Below, piece after piece: positions 36,548-45,048 of a stretch of 64,000 bases of DNA. The notes under the pieces were generated by a model. That model saw only the letters and a list, made by a program, of their open reading frames with translations, was not told the DNA's origin and ran no database searches. Each line of letters begins with the position of its first letter. Within the stretch, counting starts at the first letter, position 1. Location: assembly GCF_003208655.1 (NCBI RefSeq), contig NZ_QKLU01000001.1, positions 868,001 through 932,000 of the forward strand. Direction: 5' to 3'. The stretch is from Pedobacter nutrimenti. Lineage in GTDB: Bacteria; Bacteroidota; Bacteroidia; Sphingobacteriales; Sphingobacteriaceae. The position numbers and the translations under genes are program-made.

Positions 36548-37543
36548 CTAATTTGCCGTTACTGTGATATAAGCATCATAATCTTCCAGATAAATTCGCC
36601 TCCTGCCCGCTTCCATATATTCACCGGCCGGAAAGCTACACCTGACCTCGCCATACTGACCGGTAGGAAAATCGGCTGGAATTTCAAGTACCAGACGATC
36701 AGCCGTAGATTGTACAATTTTTAAGGCATATACTTTATTTCCCGTTGCCGTCACCAGTTCCACATTATTCACTGCCGTAAGGTTCTTTCCCCCGCTAATG
36801 GTGATCCTGTCACCCCGCTTTAAGGTTTGAGGAACTTTAAAAACATCTATAGGAATAAAGGGTTTAGGATCATCAATCAAGACAAAATCCTTATTGCTGA
36901 GCAATGTACGGTCACCACTTTGCAGTTTAATGGCTTTATAGGTACCTGTTGAGGTGACGATCCCCAAAACTCTCACTTCAAGTGGCGTAACAGAAAGGCC
37001 TTTGACTTCGACTTCTTTGTCGTCCTTGCTCACTAAAAACAATTTTGTTTTGTCCTTTTCTGTATTAAAATAATCACCGGTAACAATAAGGTTCCCCCCA
37101 TTAAGCAAAAAGGTTTTTTGATTAAGGGTTTGAAAACCATCAATGGACTTGATATAAGGAATAATGGAATTGATAACCGGTCGGATTTTATACAGACTGG
37201 TTTTTCCATTTTGCGCAGTGACTGTATAGCTGGTACCTGCTTTAAATGCCACTTTACTTCCGGATGCCGGACTGATGCTTGCGCCTTCAGCAATTTTGAT
37301 TTGGGGGCTGATGTATTCGGGAACGGCCTGTTCCGGTGGCCAGTACACGATAATCTCATTATTTTCCAAAGCCCCCTTTAAGGTTCCGCCCTGGGCGTCC
37401 GTGATAGAAAAACTAACGATATCGGCATAAGGAAGCTGCTGGTATTCCTTTTTACAACCGCCCAGCACAATCACCGTTAGGATAAGCAGGGTAAATTTTG
37501 CAAAACCAGTTTTAAACCGGTTAATCAAGGAGAGGACTGTCAT
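36548..37543 (-). CDS. Lipoprotein with DUF5018-like and IPT/TIG domains
   Basis: A 331-residue lipoprotein (VLGGC, C30). Residues ~35-120 form a DUF5018-like Ig domain (YADIVSFSITDAQGG ... YTVTAQNGKTSLYKI), followed by two IPT/TIG-like beta domains (GGNLIVTGDYFNTEKDKTKL; GDRITISGGKNLTAVNNVEL). It is similar in build to the lipoprotein at 38465. Probably surface exposed. It is the first gene after the internal terminator at 37700 and 11 bp before the S41 protease gene. Confidence 0.75.
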   Translation of the reverse strand: MTVLSLINRFKTGFAKFTLLILTVIVLGGCKKEYQQLPYADIVSFSITDAQGGTLKGALENNEIIVYWPPEQAVPEYISPQIKIAEGASISPASGSKVAFKAGTSYTVTAQNGKTSLYKIRPVINSIIPYIKSIDGFQTLNQKTFLLNGGNLIVTGDYFNTEKDKTKLFLVSKDDKEVEVKGLSVTPLEVRVLGIVTSTGTYKAIKLQSGDRTLLSNKDFVLIDDPKPFIPIDVFKVPQTLKRGDRITISGGKNLTAVNNVELVTATGNKVYALKIVQSTADRLVLEIPADFPTGQYGEVRCSFPAGEYMEAGRRRIYLEDYDAYITVTAN

Positions 37544-37699
37544 CTATTTTATATGAAATACTGATTTTATTTTTTTTTATTAACTTGTGCCCTTTAAAGC
37601 CGGACAACAACGGCTGCAGTTCTTTTAGAGCTGTATTTTTTTTAAAAACAATCCGGGCTGGTCATCCTTTTATATGGATTTTACACAAAGCACGGTACT

Positions 37700-37738
37700 A
37701 AAATTGGGGCGGAATTTGAAGAGATCGCCCCAATTTTT
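37700..37738 (-). terminator. Terminator inside the heme cluster
   Basis: AAAATTGGGGCG (37700-37711) pairs with CGCCCCAATTTT (37726-37737), with A/T runs on both sides. On the reverse strand it overlaps the stop codon of the 201-residue lipoprotein gene and separates the receptor/HmuY part of the cluster from the protease/AraC part. A further 155 bp follows before the next ATG. Confidence 0.85.
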
Positions 37739-38342
37739 ATTTCAGGCGTTTGGTATGGAAATTTACTGTTGAAGTAAATGGGCCTGTTGTACCGGTTGCA
37801 GTTACACCATCCAATTGAACCACATATAGTCTTGCAGCATCTGCGATGGTGCTTGCATCGGCCACAATCGCATAACGTTTTGCCACCGGGGTAATGGCAC
37901 GTGTTGTTCTGTTGTAGTCATACCATCCCACAACGGTTGCAGAATTACTGCCCAAAGTACTGATGGTGGTCAGTGAAACTGAAGAAAGGTCAGACAAGCT
38001 GATGCCTGTTACATCAGTTACTGAAGGAGAATCATAATAACCCAGGTAATAGCCAGACAACTTGGTAATGTTGCCATTAAAGTTGCTGTCAAATTGCACC
38101 TGTACACCAGGGGTAGCTGTTACGTTATTATGCAGGTCATAGCCTACTGCTGTCCAGGCTGTTGGAGAAGCAGAGGTATTGGTAAAAGTACCAGCCTGGG
38201 TTCCGTTTACAGGAATAACAGCTTTAGCACCGCTCAGGTTTACACCTGCAGAGTCAGGTGTTCCATTTTCTTTTTTACAAGCTGTTGCTAAAACGGCGAT
38301 CATTGCTACGCCTAACGTTATTTTTAGAATGTTTCTTTTCAT
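37737..38342 (-). CDS. Unknown lipoprotein of the heme cluster
   Basis: A 201-residue lipoprotein (MKRNILKITLGVAMIAVLATAC, C22). The mature part is rich in Thr, Ser, Val and Asn, with no family that I recognise; it lacks the WDIAF element of HmuY. Beta-rich and likely outer-membrane anchored. A 122-bp gap separates it from the upstream TIG-like lipoprotein gene and a terminator follows, so it may have its own promoter. Confidence 0.75.
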   Translation of the reverse strand: MKRNILKITLGVAMIAVLATACKKENGTPDSAGVNLSGAKAVIPVNGTQAGTFTNTSASPTAWTAVGYDLHNNVTATPGVQVQFDSNFNGNITKLSGYYLGYYDSPSVTDVTGISLSDLSSVSLTTISTLGSNSATVVGWYDYNRTTRAITPVAKRYAIVADASTIADAARLYVVQLDGVTATGTTGPFTSTVNFHTKRLK

Positions 38343-38464
38343 GTTTTTAGTTTTTGGATGACTGAATTTTCTTGGATATTCAGTACATCAGTTTTTAAAT
38401 AAATAATTAATAGGGATCATATATTGGGAGAACCTCCCGGATTGTTTTTTGCGATAGATGATGA

Positions 38465-39427
38465 TTATTTTGCTTTTACAGTTAGTGTCCAGTACTGGAA
38501 AATTGGCGCCCAGCCTTCAAATGTTGCTGTCGGGTTATACACACCCGCAGGCACATTGTCTGGTATCCTGATGGTTGCTTTGGTCCGGGTATAAGACTCA
38601 ATAGGCAGGCTTACTTTTTGCCCGTTTACCGTAATACTAAATTCTTTGAAATTGTAAAATACAGGGCCTGTGGTAATGACATTAAAGCTTTCACCGGCCC
38701 GGGCCTCTGCCCCTACATAGTTGATTTGAGGGGTATCATAAAACACTTCAATAGGGTATTTTGCAACGGCAGTAAGCGACTGTATTTTAACTTTCAACTT
38801 ATAAATTCCCGGTTCAATGGTTTGAGGGACCTGGAGATAAAACAAAGCGTAAATTTTATCGGTAGCCCCCATGGTGGTTTGAATACCCGGAGCGCCATTA
38901 GGACTGTTCACCAGGGCATACTCCTTATTGTCCGAACCGACCAGAAATGCCTTTACCTTAGTGGCGTCATTGGTGTTAAAATTTCCCCGCAAACGGACAT
39001 TGTAAAAACCGATCCCCCATTTGGTGGTGGTGGTCGCTGTTGAAATTTCTTCAATAACCAATGGTCCGAGCTGCTGGAGTTTAATGATCAGTCTATAAGT
39101 AGATGTGCTTTTATCAGCTCCGGTTACGGTATAAATGGTTTTTTCGTCCAGTACATCAACCGGCACTATTTTTTCCTTCAGACTGGCACCGTCTGCCAGT
39201 TTAATTTTCGGATCAATAACATCCAACTGGTAGTAAAAAGGAACATAGACCGTAATGGTTTTATCTCCTTCATCAATAACTCCGCTGATTTCTCCATCAG
39301 CTACGGGTACTTTATATTCAATAATTTTACTGTTTGGTTGCGCAGGCGGCTCAACAGTTTTTTTGCAGGAGCTGATCCCGGCCAGCAGCAGCAGTACAGA
39401 TAGCGTATGTAAAAATTTAGGGCTCAT
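38465..39427 (-). CDS. Lipoprotein with DUF5018-like and TIG-like domains
   Basis: A 320-residue lipoprotein (GISSC, C21). The first domain (KIIEYKVPVADGEISGVIDE ... YTVTGADKSTSTYRLII) is DUF5018-like, followed by two TIG-like beta domains (VRLRGNFNTND; FKEFSITVNGQKVSLP). Same architecture as the protein at 36548, so the pair are paralogues flanking the 201-residue lipoprotein gene. Located 18 bp after an HmuY gene. May help hold heme or hemoproteins at the surface (inference). Confidence 0.75.
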   Translation of the reverse strand: MSPKFLHTLSVLLLLAGISSCKKTVEPPAQPNSKIIEYKVPVADGEISGVIDEGDKTITVYVPFYYQLDVIDPKIKLADGASLKEKIVPVDVLDEKTIYTVTGADKSTSTYRLIIKLQQLGPLVIEEISTATTTTKWGIGFYNVRLRGNFNTNDATKVKAFLVGSDNKEYALVNSPNGAPGIQTTMGATDKIYALFYLQVPQTIEPGIYKLKVKIQSLTAVAKYPIEVFYDTPQINYVGAEARAGESFNVITTGPVFYNFKEFSITVNGQKVSLPIESYTRTKATIRIPDNVPAGVYNPTATFEGWAPIFQYWTLTVKAK

Positions 39428-39445
39428 ATTTTTAAAGTATTCGTC

Positions 39446-40201
39446 TTATTTAATTTCAAATTTCGTACTGCCTTTGGGTGCGAGCACATACTCGAAAGTG
39501 AAAAACATATGTGGGGTTTCCCTGAACCACCGGTCAGCGGTAAAAGCATCTTTATAACAACTAATCATTTTTATTTTCGCATAATTTCCTGCCGCTGTTC
39601 GAAGGATGATGGTCCTGATTTCTGGCAGGGCATAGGCCACATGCTGTTTGTTATAGCTGCCATCCCCTCTTTTGGTTCCTGCAAAATCATAGAGGTACCA
39701 ACCCGTCCCTTCACCAAAATCACCAAGATTATCAGTTCCGACCAGGGTACCCTTTGTTTTAAATTCGGCATCCGAAGGAATGGAGGTCACTTGTTCAAAA
39801 GGCTTTTCCACAATCATAATCCCACCAGCCCCACTCGCGCCATAACCAAGATTGCTTGCATCCTGGCCATTATTTCCAGATAGAAAACTATTGTAAAGGC
39901 CATTGAAAGCCACGTCCCATCTTGCTGTTTTGGCATACAAAGCCATTACTTCGGCTTTGTTCTCCAGACTATAATAAGCAGCGGTTTTTGCCTGGGTCGG
40001 ATTTTTATCGTCTGTTTCTACCGAAAAATTCTCCACCCGCTGCAGTTTATAGAAAGGAACTGAGCCCTGTGCAGGTTTTTCCCCTTCTGTTTTTTCCGGA
40101 CCGGCATTGTCATTTTTTGAACAAGCTGTTGTCAGCAGCAGGCACAGGCCTGTTAGCAACAAATAAGTATTTCTTTTAAAACAACTTAAGGTATTCATCA
40201 T
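39446..40201 (-). CDS. hmuY: HmuY-family heme-binding lipoprotein (second copy)
   Basis: A 251-residue lipoprotein (LLTTAC, C27). It has the HmuY-family ARWDVAFNGLYNSFLSGNNG, GYGASGAGGIMIVEKPFEQVTSIPSDAEF and GTGWYLYDFAG elements, and a C-terminal WFRETPHMFFTFEYVLAPKG strand. HmuY of Porphyromonas gingivalis captures heme from host proteins and passes it to the HmuR receptor. This copy follows the first HmuY gene by 23 bp. About 40 residues longer than the first copy. Confidence 0.88.
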   Translation of the reverse strand: MMNTLSCFKRNTYLLLTGLCLLLTTACSKNDNAGPEKTEGEKPAQGSVPFYKLQRVENFSVETDDKNPTQAKTAAYYSLENKAEVMALYAKTARWDVAFNGLYNSFLSGNNGQDASNLGYGASGAGGIMIVEKPFEQVTSIPSDAEFKTKGTLVGTDNLGDFGEGTGWYLYDFAGTKRGDGSYNKQHVAYALPEIRTIILRTAAGNYAKIKMISCYKDAFTADRWFRETPHMFFTFEYVLAPKGSTKFEIK

Positions 40202-40224
40202 TTGTAGTTTTAGAGGTCAATTGG

Positions 40225-40884
40225 TCATTGGTCTTTTGTGGACAGGTTTCTTGAACCATCCTGTTGTACATAGTAACGGAAAGTAAAGTAAGGTGCCGGC
40301 CAGTTCAGGTCACTCACCACAGCCGGTGCTCCTTTATACATGCTGATCATTTGGAGTTTAGCATACTTTCCGTCTGCTGTGCGAAGCACATAACTTCTGT
40401 TTTTGACTGGTACAGCAATGTGGGTCTTTAACTCATAAAAATACCAGCCGTTGCCACTCCCGGAATCCCATCCCGCAGCAGTAATGCCATTTTTATTAAA
40501 TTCTTCATCAGAAGGGGCTTCCCTGATCTGGTCGTAGGCCTGGTTAACGACGATCATTGCCCCTTTTCCTGCTGCACCAAAACCAAAGCTCTCGGGGCTA
40601 GCGCCATTGTTGATGGACACATAAGAATTATATTCCTTTGCAAAGGCGATGTCCCAGTCTGTACTCACCTTTCGGCTGCTTTGCACCTTTGCTCCGGTTT
40701 TGAAACTGAAATAAAAGGGTTCAAAGGGTTTGCCACTGCCAACTGTGTTTCCCACATCTCCCGGAATGTCCTTTTGAACTGTACTTTTACCATCTTCCAG
40801 TTCAGGTTTGATGTCTTTTTTTGTGCAGGAGGCAAGCAACAGGCACAGCCAAAGAAATAGCCCTGTCGTTTTTAAAATTCTCAT
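40225..40884 (-). CDS. hmuY: HmuY-family heme-binding lipoprotein (first copy)
   Basis: A 219-residue lipoprotein (LLLASC, C20) with STDWDIAFAKEYNSYVSINN, FGFGAAGKGAMIVVNQAYDQ and GNGWYFYELKTH, matching the HmuY fold. Its ATG overlaps the TGA of the heme oxygenase gene (ATGA), so the two are translationally coupled. Proposed role: outer-membrane heme capture for the TonB receptor two genes upstream. Confidence 0.9.
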   Translation of the reverse strand: MRILKTTGLFLWLCLLLASCTKKDIKPELEDGKSTVQKDIPGDVGNTVGSGKPFEPFYFSFKTGAKVQSSRKVSTDWDIAFAKEYNSYVSINNGASPESFGFGAAGKGAMIVVNQAYDQIREAPSDEEFNKNGITAAGWDSGSGNGWYFYELKTHIAVPVKNRSYVLRTADGKYAKLQMISMYKGAPAVVSDLNWPAPYFTFRYYVQQDGSRNLSTKDQ

Positions 40885-41447
40885 GATTTAAGTGCATTTA
40901 CTTCATCGAAAACTTCTGCAAATTTTGAGAAGGTCTCATTTGCGGTTTTTATGGCAATGGCCTCCTGCTCGGGTCCAACCACCTGATGGTTCATCGCTTC
41001 GGTAAAAACTCCCCATTTATAACCTGTTTGATTACCGTAACCGGAGAAAAAAGAAATCCCTTCAGTAATTCCGCCTTTTTCGAGCATTTTGATAATGATA
41101 CTTCCACCCATAATAGAACCTTCCATAACGTATAATGCGCCAAGGGCCTGAATGTGATTTTCAATCAATGGTACATTTACGCGAGGAACATCCGTAACCG
41201 TTCCGCCAAGGGCTTCAATATCATTTTTCAGATAAACCGAATTCCGGCGGTCGGGATAATCGGGTAAAACGGAAGTAGTGATATAGGGTTTTATCGCTTG
41301 TTCCACCTGACTGAAATAGGTATAAAAATATTTCAGGAAATCGGCATAATCTGCATTAGTCCTAATGGCTTTGAGTTTTTGAACAACTTGTTTTTCAAGG
41401 TCAAGGTGAGCCGTTTTTGTTTCTTCTTTTAGGTTTGTGCTGAGCAT
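40881..41447 (-). CDS. Biliverdin-producing heme oxygenase
   Basis: A 188-residue all-helical cytoplasmic enzyme that opens heme to biliverdin, CO and iron. The proximal ligand region is LKEETKTAHLDLEKQ with candidate axial H14, and the distal helix has the glycine-rich YVMEGSIMGGSII. Length fits bacterial HemO/BphO-type enzymes. No phytochrome gene is adjacent; the setting between a TonB receptor and HmuY indicates iron release from imported heme. Confidence 0.9.
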   Translation of the reverse strand: MLSTNLKEETKTAHLDLEKQVVQKLKAIRTNADYADFLKYFYTYFSQVEQAIKPYITTSVLPDYPDRRNSVYLKNDIEALGGTVTDVPRVNVPLIENHIQALGALYVMEGSIMGGSIIIKMLEKGGITEGISFFSGYGNQTGYKWGVFTEAMNHQVVGPEQEAIAIKTANETFSKFAEVFDEVNALKS

Positions 41448-41507
41448 AATGTTGTCTTTATTTGTTTAAATATTATTTAATGGGGGCCTAAGGGGCCATT
41501 GTCTGCA

Positions 41508-43874
41508 TTAGTCTTTAAAAAATCGCCAACTGATTCCTGCAATAACCGCTCTTCCCTGCTGCGCGGGCATGAGCTGATCCCTGTAGTCGAGCAGGTTATC
41601 TGCGGTGAACTGTAACTGGAGGTGCTTGTTGTAAAAGGTCTTTTGTACTGCGACATTGAACAGAAAAAAACCACGTACAAAAGTGTCATAGGGGTCCAGG
41701 AAATTATTGGCCTGGTTGGCTTCCATAAACCCGTACCTCCCCCTGTAATTCACCCTGAAAGAGCCGGAAAAACCAGAGGCTTCATGACTGTAGCTCAGTT
41801 TAACATTAGCCATATGCCTGGACCGGTTGTTCATCCCGATATAATCTTTACGGGTTGCACGTCTGGGTTTGTTGAGGTCTGTATCATAAACTTGCGCATA
41901 CAAACCTGTACCGGCTTTAATAGAATCTACTACCCCCTTGTCCACCGCATAAAGCAATTGATAACCCGCCGACAGCTGCAGGGATTTTGTAGTTTTCCAG
42001 CTCAGGCCGATTTCTGTTCCGGCCGTATAGGCTTTGGCGATATTCATATAAGAAAACACCTGTTGTCCGTTTGTTTTGACAGCAACCTGTTCGTAATTGA
42101 TGAAATTCTGCAGATCATTGTAAAATACATTTACATCCAGGCTTACCCTAGCGACAGGGCTATAGACAAACCCTGTACTATAAGATACAGAGCGCTCGGG
42201 CTTCAGGTTCCCGATGCGCTTGGCAATTGGAAAAACGCTTGTGATTTGCCCTGCATCTTTAAGTACCTGAATTTCCCTCCAGAACTCTTCTGCTCCAAGT
42301 ACCGTATAACCAGTCTGGATGTTCGTAAAGACCAGGTACAACTGCTGGAAATTTGGCGTTTTAAATCCGGCTGCAACTGCGGCACGAAAAGTTAAATTTT
42401 TTAGCGGCTGGTATCGAAGTCCGACGCTCGGGTTTAATCTTGAACCATATTTATTGTGGTAATCGTATCTCGCTCCAGCATTAAGAGATAGTTGAGCTGC
42501 GAGCTGCCAATCTGCCTGACCGTAAGCAAAGTAATTACTCATGTCTTTTCTTCCTCTGTAGGCGGTATTGTCCAATAATTCATAGGCGGCCCCTGTACCT
42601 GCTGTTAGTTCTATTTGTTCATTAGCACGTCCGGCGGCTTGTAATTCTGCCCTGTGGAGGTATTGCTTAAATTGATTGCCCGGCAGGATTTCCCCGCTGT
42701 TCTTTTCTGTGATCTGCTGACTGGTCTGATAACGGGTCAGATAGTACTGGCCTTTGAGCTTTATCCCATTGTTAAACTGATGGTGAACAGACAAAGAGGT
42801 ATTGAGGTCCTTTTCATCCAGAACATCTCTGCTTGGTTTAACACCATAGGAAATATCGTTGACAGAATGCCTGGTTACAAACCTGCCATTAAAGTTGAGC
42901 GTACTTTTTCCATTGAGAATGTAACGGCCCCTACCCTGAAAAGCGTAACTGTCAAAGGGCGGAGCCGTTTTACCTTCTTCCAGGTAAGGATTGGCGTTAA
43001 ATCCATCGGTACGGTAATAATTTCCTGAAACATAGACAGATCCTTTTTTTCCCGCAAAGGGGCTTTCTCCTTCAAGGGTAGCGTCGAGCATTTTAAAACT
43101 GCCATAGCGCAACGCCGCCATTCCCTGAGGACGGGTAATATTTTTACGGGTTACAATATTAATCACCCCGGCAAGGGCATCACTCCCAAACAAACAGGAA
43201 GAAGCCCCTTTTATGATTTCTATTTTTTCGATATTGGAGACCGTAATTCTTGAAAGATCAAAGTTCCCGTTGTTGCGGCCAACCATGGGCTGTCCGTCAA
43301 TCATAATCATGGTATAGCCACTGTCAAATCCCTGCATTTGCAAGCCTACTGCCCTGTTCCCCGAGCCAATATCGTTTACTATGGCCAGACCAGTTTGTTC
43401 TTTGAGCACCTCGTCCAGTCTCCGGCTGCCCATCATGTCTATTTCGGCCCGGGTAATCACATAACTTGGCATAGCCGTTTTGGTCATGTCGATCAAATTA
43501 TCCGGATTGTGGTGCATCCCTTTTACATTCACCTCCTCCAATGCTTTATTGCTTCTTTTTAAACGGATACTGATCCGGGCCTGTTTGCCTGCTTCTATTT
43601 CTATACTTTGCTCCAGGCGCTCAAAGCCAATGGCTGTAACGGTTAATGTATACACGCCTGCATAAAGTTGTTTCAGGTTAAATAAACCTTTTGCATCGGT
43701 CAGGGCTCTTTTATGATCCGGATCCAGGGTAAGTGCAATTCCTGACAGCGGCTTTCCTTCTTCATCTGTCACTACCCCGCTCAAGCCCCCTTTGAGCTCA
43801 GCCGCCAAAGCAGATGCAGCCGATAAACCGAGCAGCAGAATGAAACAGATTTTTTGAGAAGTAGAGTTAAGCAT
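41508..43874 (-). CDS. hmuR: TonB-dependent heme receptor, HmuR-like
   Basis: A 788-residue outer-membrane receptor. Signal peptide to ~24, CarboxypepD domain (about 27-112), plug (DEVLKEQTGLAIVNDIGSGN, IEIIKGASSCLFGSDALAGVINI) and a barrel with GFKTPNFQQLYLVF and GNLKPERSVSYSTGF, the positions where heme receptors carry their FRAP/NPNL-type motifs. First gene of the reverse-strand heme unit, with an AraC-type operator 87-126 bp upstream of its start. The heme ligand is inferred from the adjacent HmuY and oxygenase genes. Confidence 0.9.
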   Translation of the reverse strand: MLNSTSQKICFILLLGLSAASALAAELKGGLSGVVTDEEGKPLSGIALTLDPDHKRALTDAKGLFNLKQLYAGVYTLTVTAIGFERLEQSIEIEAGKQARISIRLKRSNKALEEVNVKGMHHNPDNLIDMTKTAMPSYVITRAEIDMMGSRRLDEVLKEQTGLAIVNDIGSGNRAVGLQMQGFDSGYTMIMIDGQPMVGRNNGNFDLSRITVSNIEKIEIIKGASSCLFGSDALAGVINIVTRKNITRPQGMAALRYGSFKMLDATLEGESPFAGKKGSVYVSGNYYRTDGFNANPYLEEGKTAPPFDSYAFQGRGRYILNGKSTLNFNGRFVTRHSVNDISYGVKPSRDVLDEKDLNTSLSVHHQFNNGIKLKGQYYLTRYQTSQQITEKNSGEILPGNQFKQYLHRAELQAAGRANEQIELTAGTGAAYELLDNTAYRGRKDMSNYFAYGQADWQLAAQLSLNAGARYDYHNKYGSRLNPSVGLRYQPLKNLTFRAAVAAGFKTPNFQQLYLVFTNIQTGYTVLGAEEFWREIQVLKDAGQITSVFPIAKRIGNLKPERSVSYSTGFVYSPVARVSLDVNVFYNDLQNFINYEQVAVKTNGQQVFSYMNIAKAYTAGTEIGLSWKTTKSLQLSAGYQLLYAVDKGVVDSIKAGTGLYAQVYDTDLNKPRRATRKDYIGMNNRSRHMANVKLSYSHEASGFSGSFRVNYRGRYGFMEANQANNFLDPYDTFVRGFFLFNVAVQKTFYNKHLQLQFTADNLLDYRDQLMPAQQGRAVIAGISWRFFKD

Positions 43875-43910
43875 TAATACAGTTATTTTTAATCAGTCTA
43901 AATAAGAGCA

Positions 43911-43939
43911 CAAATATGCTTACATTTGTTAATAATCAA
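43911..43939 (-). promoter_or_regulatory. Putative promoter of the heme receptor gene
   Basis: Reading the reverse strand, TTG (43939-43937), an 18-bp spacer and CATATTTG (43918-43911), one mismatch from TAnnTTTG. The operator repeats lie just upstream of the -33 element, the position expected for an activator. Confidence 0.5.
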
Positions 43940-43960
43940 GCAACGCGAAAAGGATTTTTT

Positions 43961-44000
43961 TTAACCATTTCGGGATTGTTTTAACGAATTCGGGATTATT
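43961..44000. promoter_or_regulatory. AraC-type tandem 20-bp operator of the heme cluster
   Basis: Two head-to-tail 20-bp units, 43961-43980 and 43981-44000, agree at 17 of 20 bases and share the core TTAAC-N7-GGATT. Period and orientation fit binding by an AraC-family regulator on one face of the helix. The best candidate protein is the AraC encoded at 33732-34712. Confidence 0.72.
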
Positions 44001-44158
44001 TAGTGGGACGATTACAAAATCAAAAACAGATCAAAGAAAAAAAAGCACCCATTAACAGCCTATATATCAAACAACTGAATTTTATCACAAAAAGTCCTTC
44101 AGACTGAAAAGTCCCTTTTCCTATCCGAATACCGATAAGGGAAATGTTTAAAAAATTA

Positions 44159-44189
44159 TTTGGAATCATTTTAATTAAGCCTTCCTTTG
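44159..44189 (+). promoter_or_regulatory. Putative promoter of hmuTUV
   Basis: TTTG at 44159-44162, a 19-bp spacer, then TTCCTTTG at 44182-44189 (one mismatch from TAnnTTTG). The ATG of hmuT follows 31 bp later. Confidence 0.45.
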
Positions 44190-44220
44190 TAAATCATTCA
44201 TCTCCTAATTCAGCTCATCA

Positions 44221-45048
44221 ATGATAAAAACGACACTTACTTTTCTATTGATTTTCCTTTATAACGGGCTTTTTGCTGTAACTCCAAAGCGGATCGTAAC
44301 TTTAAGTGCAGCCCTGACCGAAACCGTAGATGCACTTGGATATGGTGCTAACATTGTAGCCGTGGATGTCACTAGTACCTACCCGGCTTATGTTGGTAAG
44401 ATTCCCCGGGTGAGCAAAAACCGGGAAATTTCCGCAGAAGGGATTCTTTCCTTTGCTCCTGACCTTGTGCTGGCCCCTGAGGGTATGATCAGTAAAGCAC
44501 TTGAATTCCAGTTAAAGTCTTCGGGCATTAAACTGCTGGTTATTTCACAGGAGTATTCTGCAAAAGGTGCTTTAAAATTTATCAGGGAAGTAGCCGCAGC
44601 ACTGGAGGCTAAAAACAAAGGGGAAGAACTGGCTAAATTAACAGAGCAAAATTTAAATAAAGCCCTGGAACAAGTTAAAAAGAACCCCAAAAATCCGAAA
44701 GTACTCTTCATATATGCCAGGGGTACTGGTGCTATGATGGTTGCTGGCGCCCAGACCAGCATGGACGCGATCATCAGACTTGCCGGCGGTAAAAATGCTG
44801 CGCAGGGTTTTTCCAAATTCAAAGCCTATACCACTGAATCACTGGTGAGTGCCAATCCCGACCTTATTTTAATGTTCGACTTTGGCTACAAAAGCCTTGG
44901 CGGTATAAACAGTATTTTAAAAATGCCCGGGGTAGGATTAACCAATGCGGGGAAAAATAAAAGAATTGTAGAAATGGATGGTGAATTACTCATTGGCTTT
45001 TCAACCAGACTTCCTTTGGCCATCACACAGCTCAACAGCAAATGGTAA
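44221..45048 (+). CDS. hmuT: Heme ABC transporter substrate-binding protein
   Basis: A 275-residue periplasmic binding protein of the cluster-A (helical hinge) type. Signal peptide MIKTTLTFLLIFLYNGLFAV; then RIVTLSAALTETVDALGYG, YVGKIPRVSKNREISAEGIL and FAPDLVLAPEG, the usual HmuT/ChuT sequence run. There is no lipobox, so it is soluble. Its stop overlaps the start of the permease gene. Confidence 0.92.
   Translation: MIKTTLTFLLIFLYNGLFAVTPKRIVTLSAALTETVDALGYGANIVAVDVTSTYPAYVGKIPRVSKNREISAEGILSFAPDLVLAPEGMISKALEFQLKSSGIKLLVISQEYSAKGALKFIREVAAALEAKNKGEELAKLTEQNLNKALEQVKKNPKNPKVLFIYARGTGAMMVAGAQTSMDAIIRLAGGKNAAQGFSKFKAYTTESLVSANPDLILMFDFGYKSLGGINSILKMPGVGLTNAGKNKRIVEMDGELLIGFSTRLPLAITQLNSKW

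Larger units (their letters stand above)
43875..44220. other. Divergent regulatory region between heme receptor and HmuTUV genes
   Basis: 346 bp without a gene. It holds, in order, a reverse-strand promoter candidate (43911-43939), the tandem 20-bp operator (43961-44000), about 150 bp with no clear structure and a forward promoter candidate (44159-44189). No Fur-like palindrome was seen. Confidence 0.75.

Noticed and set aside
37737-38342. Third HmuY copy
   Set aside because: It has no WDIAF or G-x-GWYLY elements of HmuY; left as an unknown lipoprotein.
41622-42395. 257-residue forward frame inside the heme receptor gene
   Set aside because: Antisense to an intact TonB receptor with plug and barrel motifs.
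43961-44000. Fur box in the heme promoter region
   Set aside because: The element is a direct repeat, not the GATAAT-type inverted array expected of Fur.
44101-44160. Imperfect inverted repeat between the heme operator and hmuT
   Set aside because: The arms pair only with bulges and short runs; not convincing as a riboswitch or terminator.
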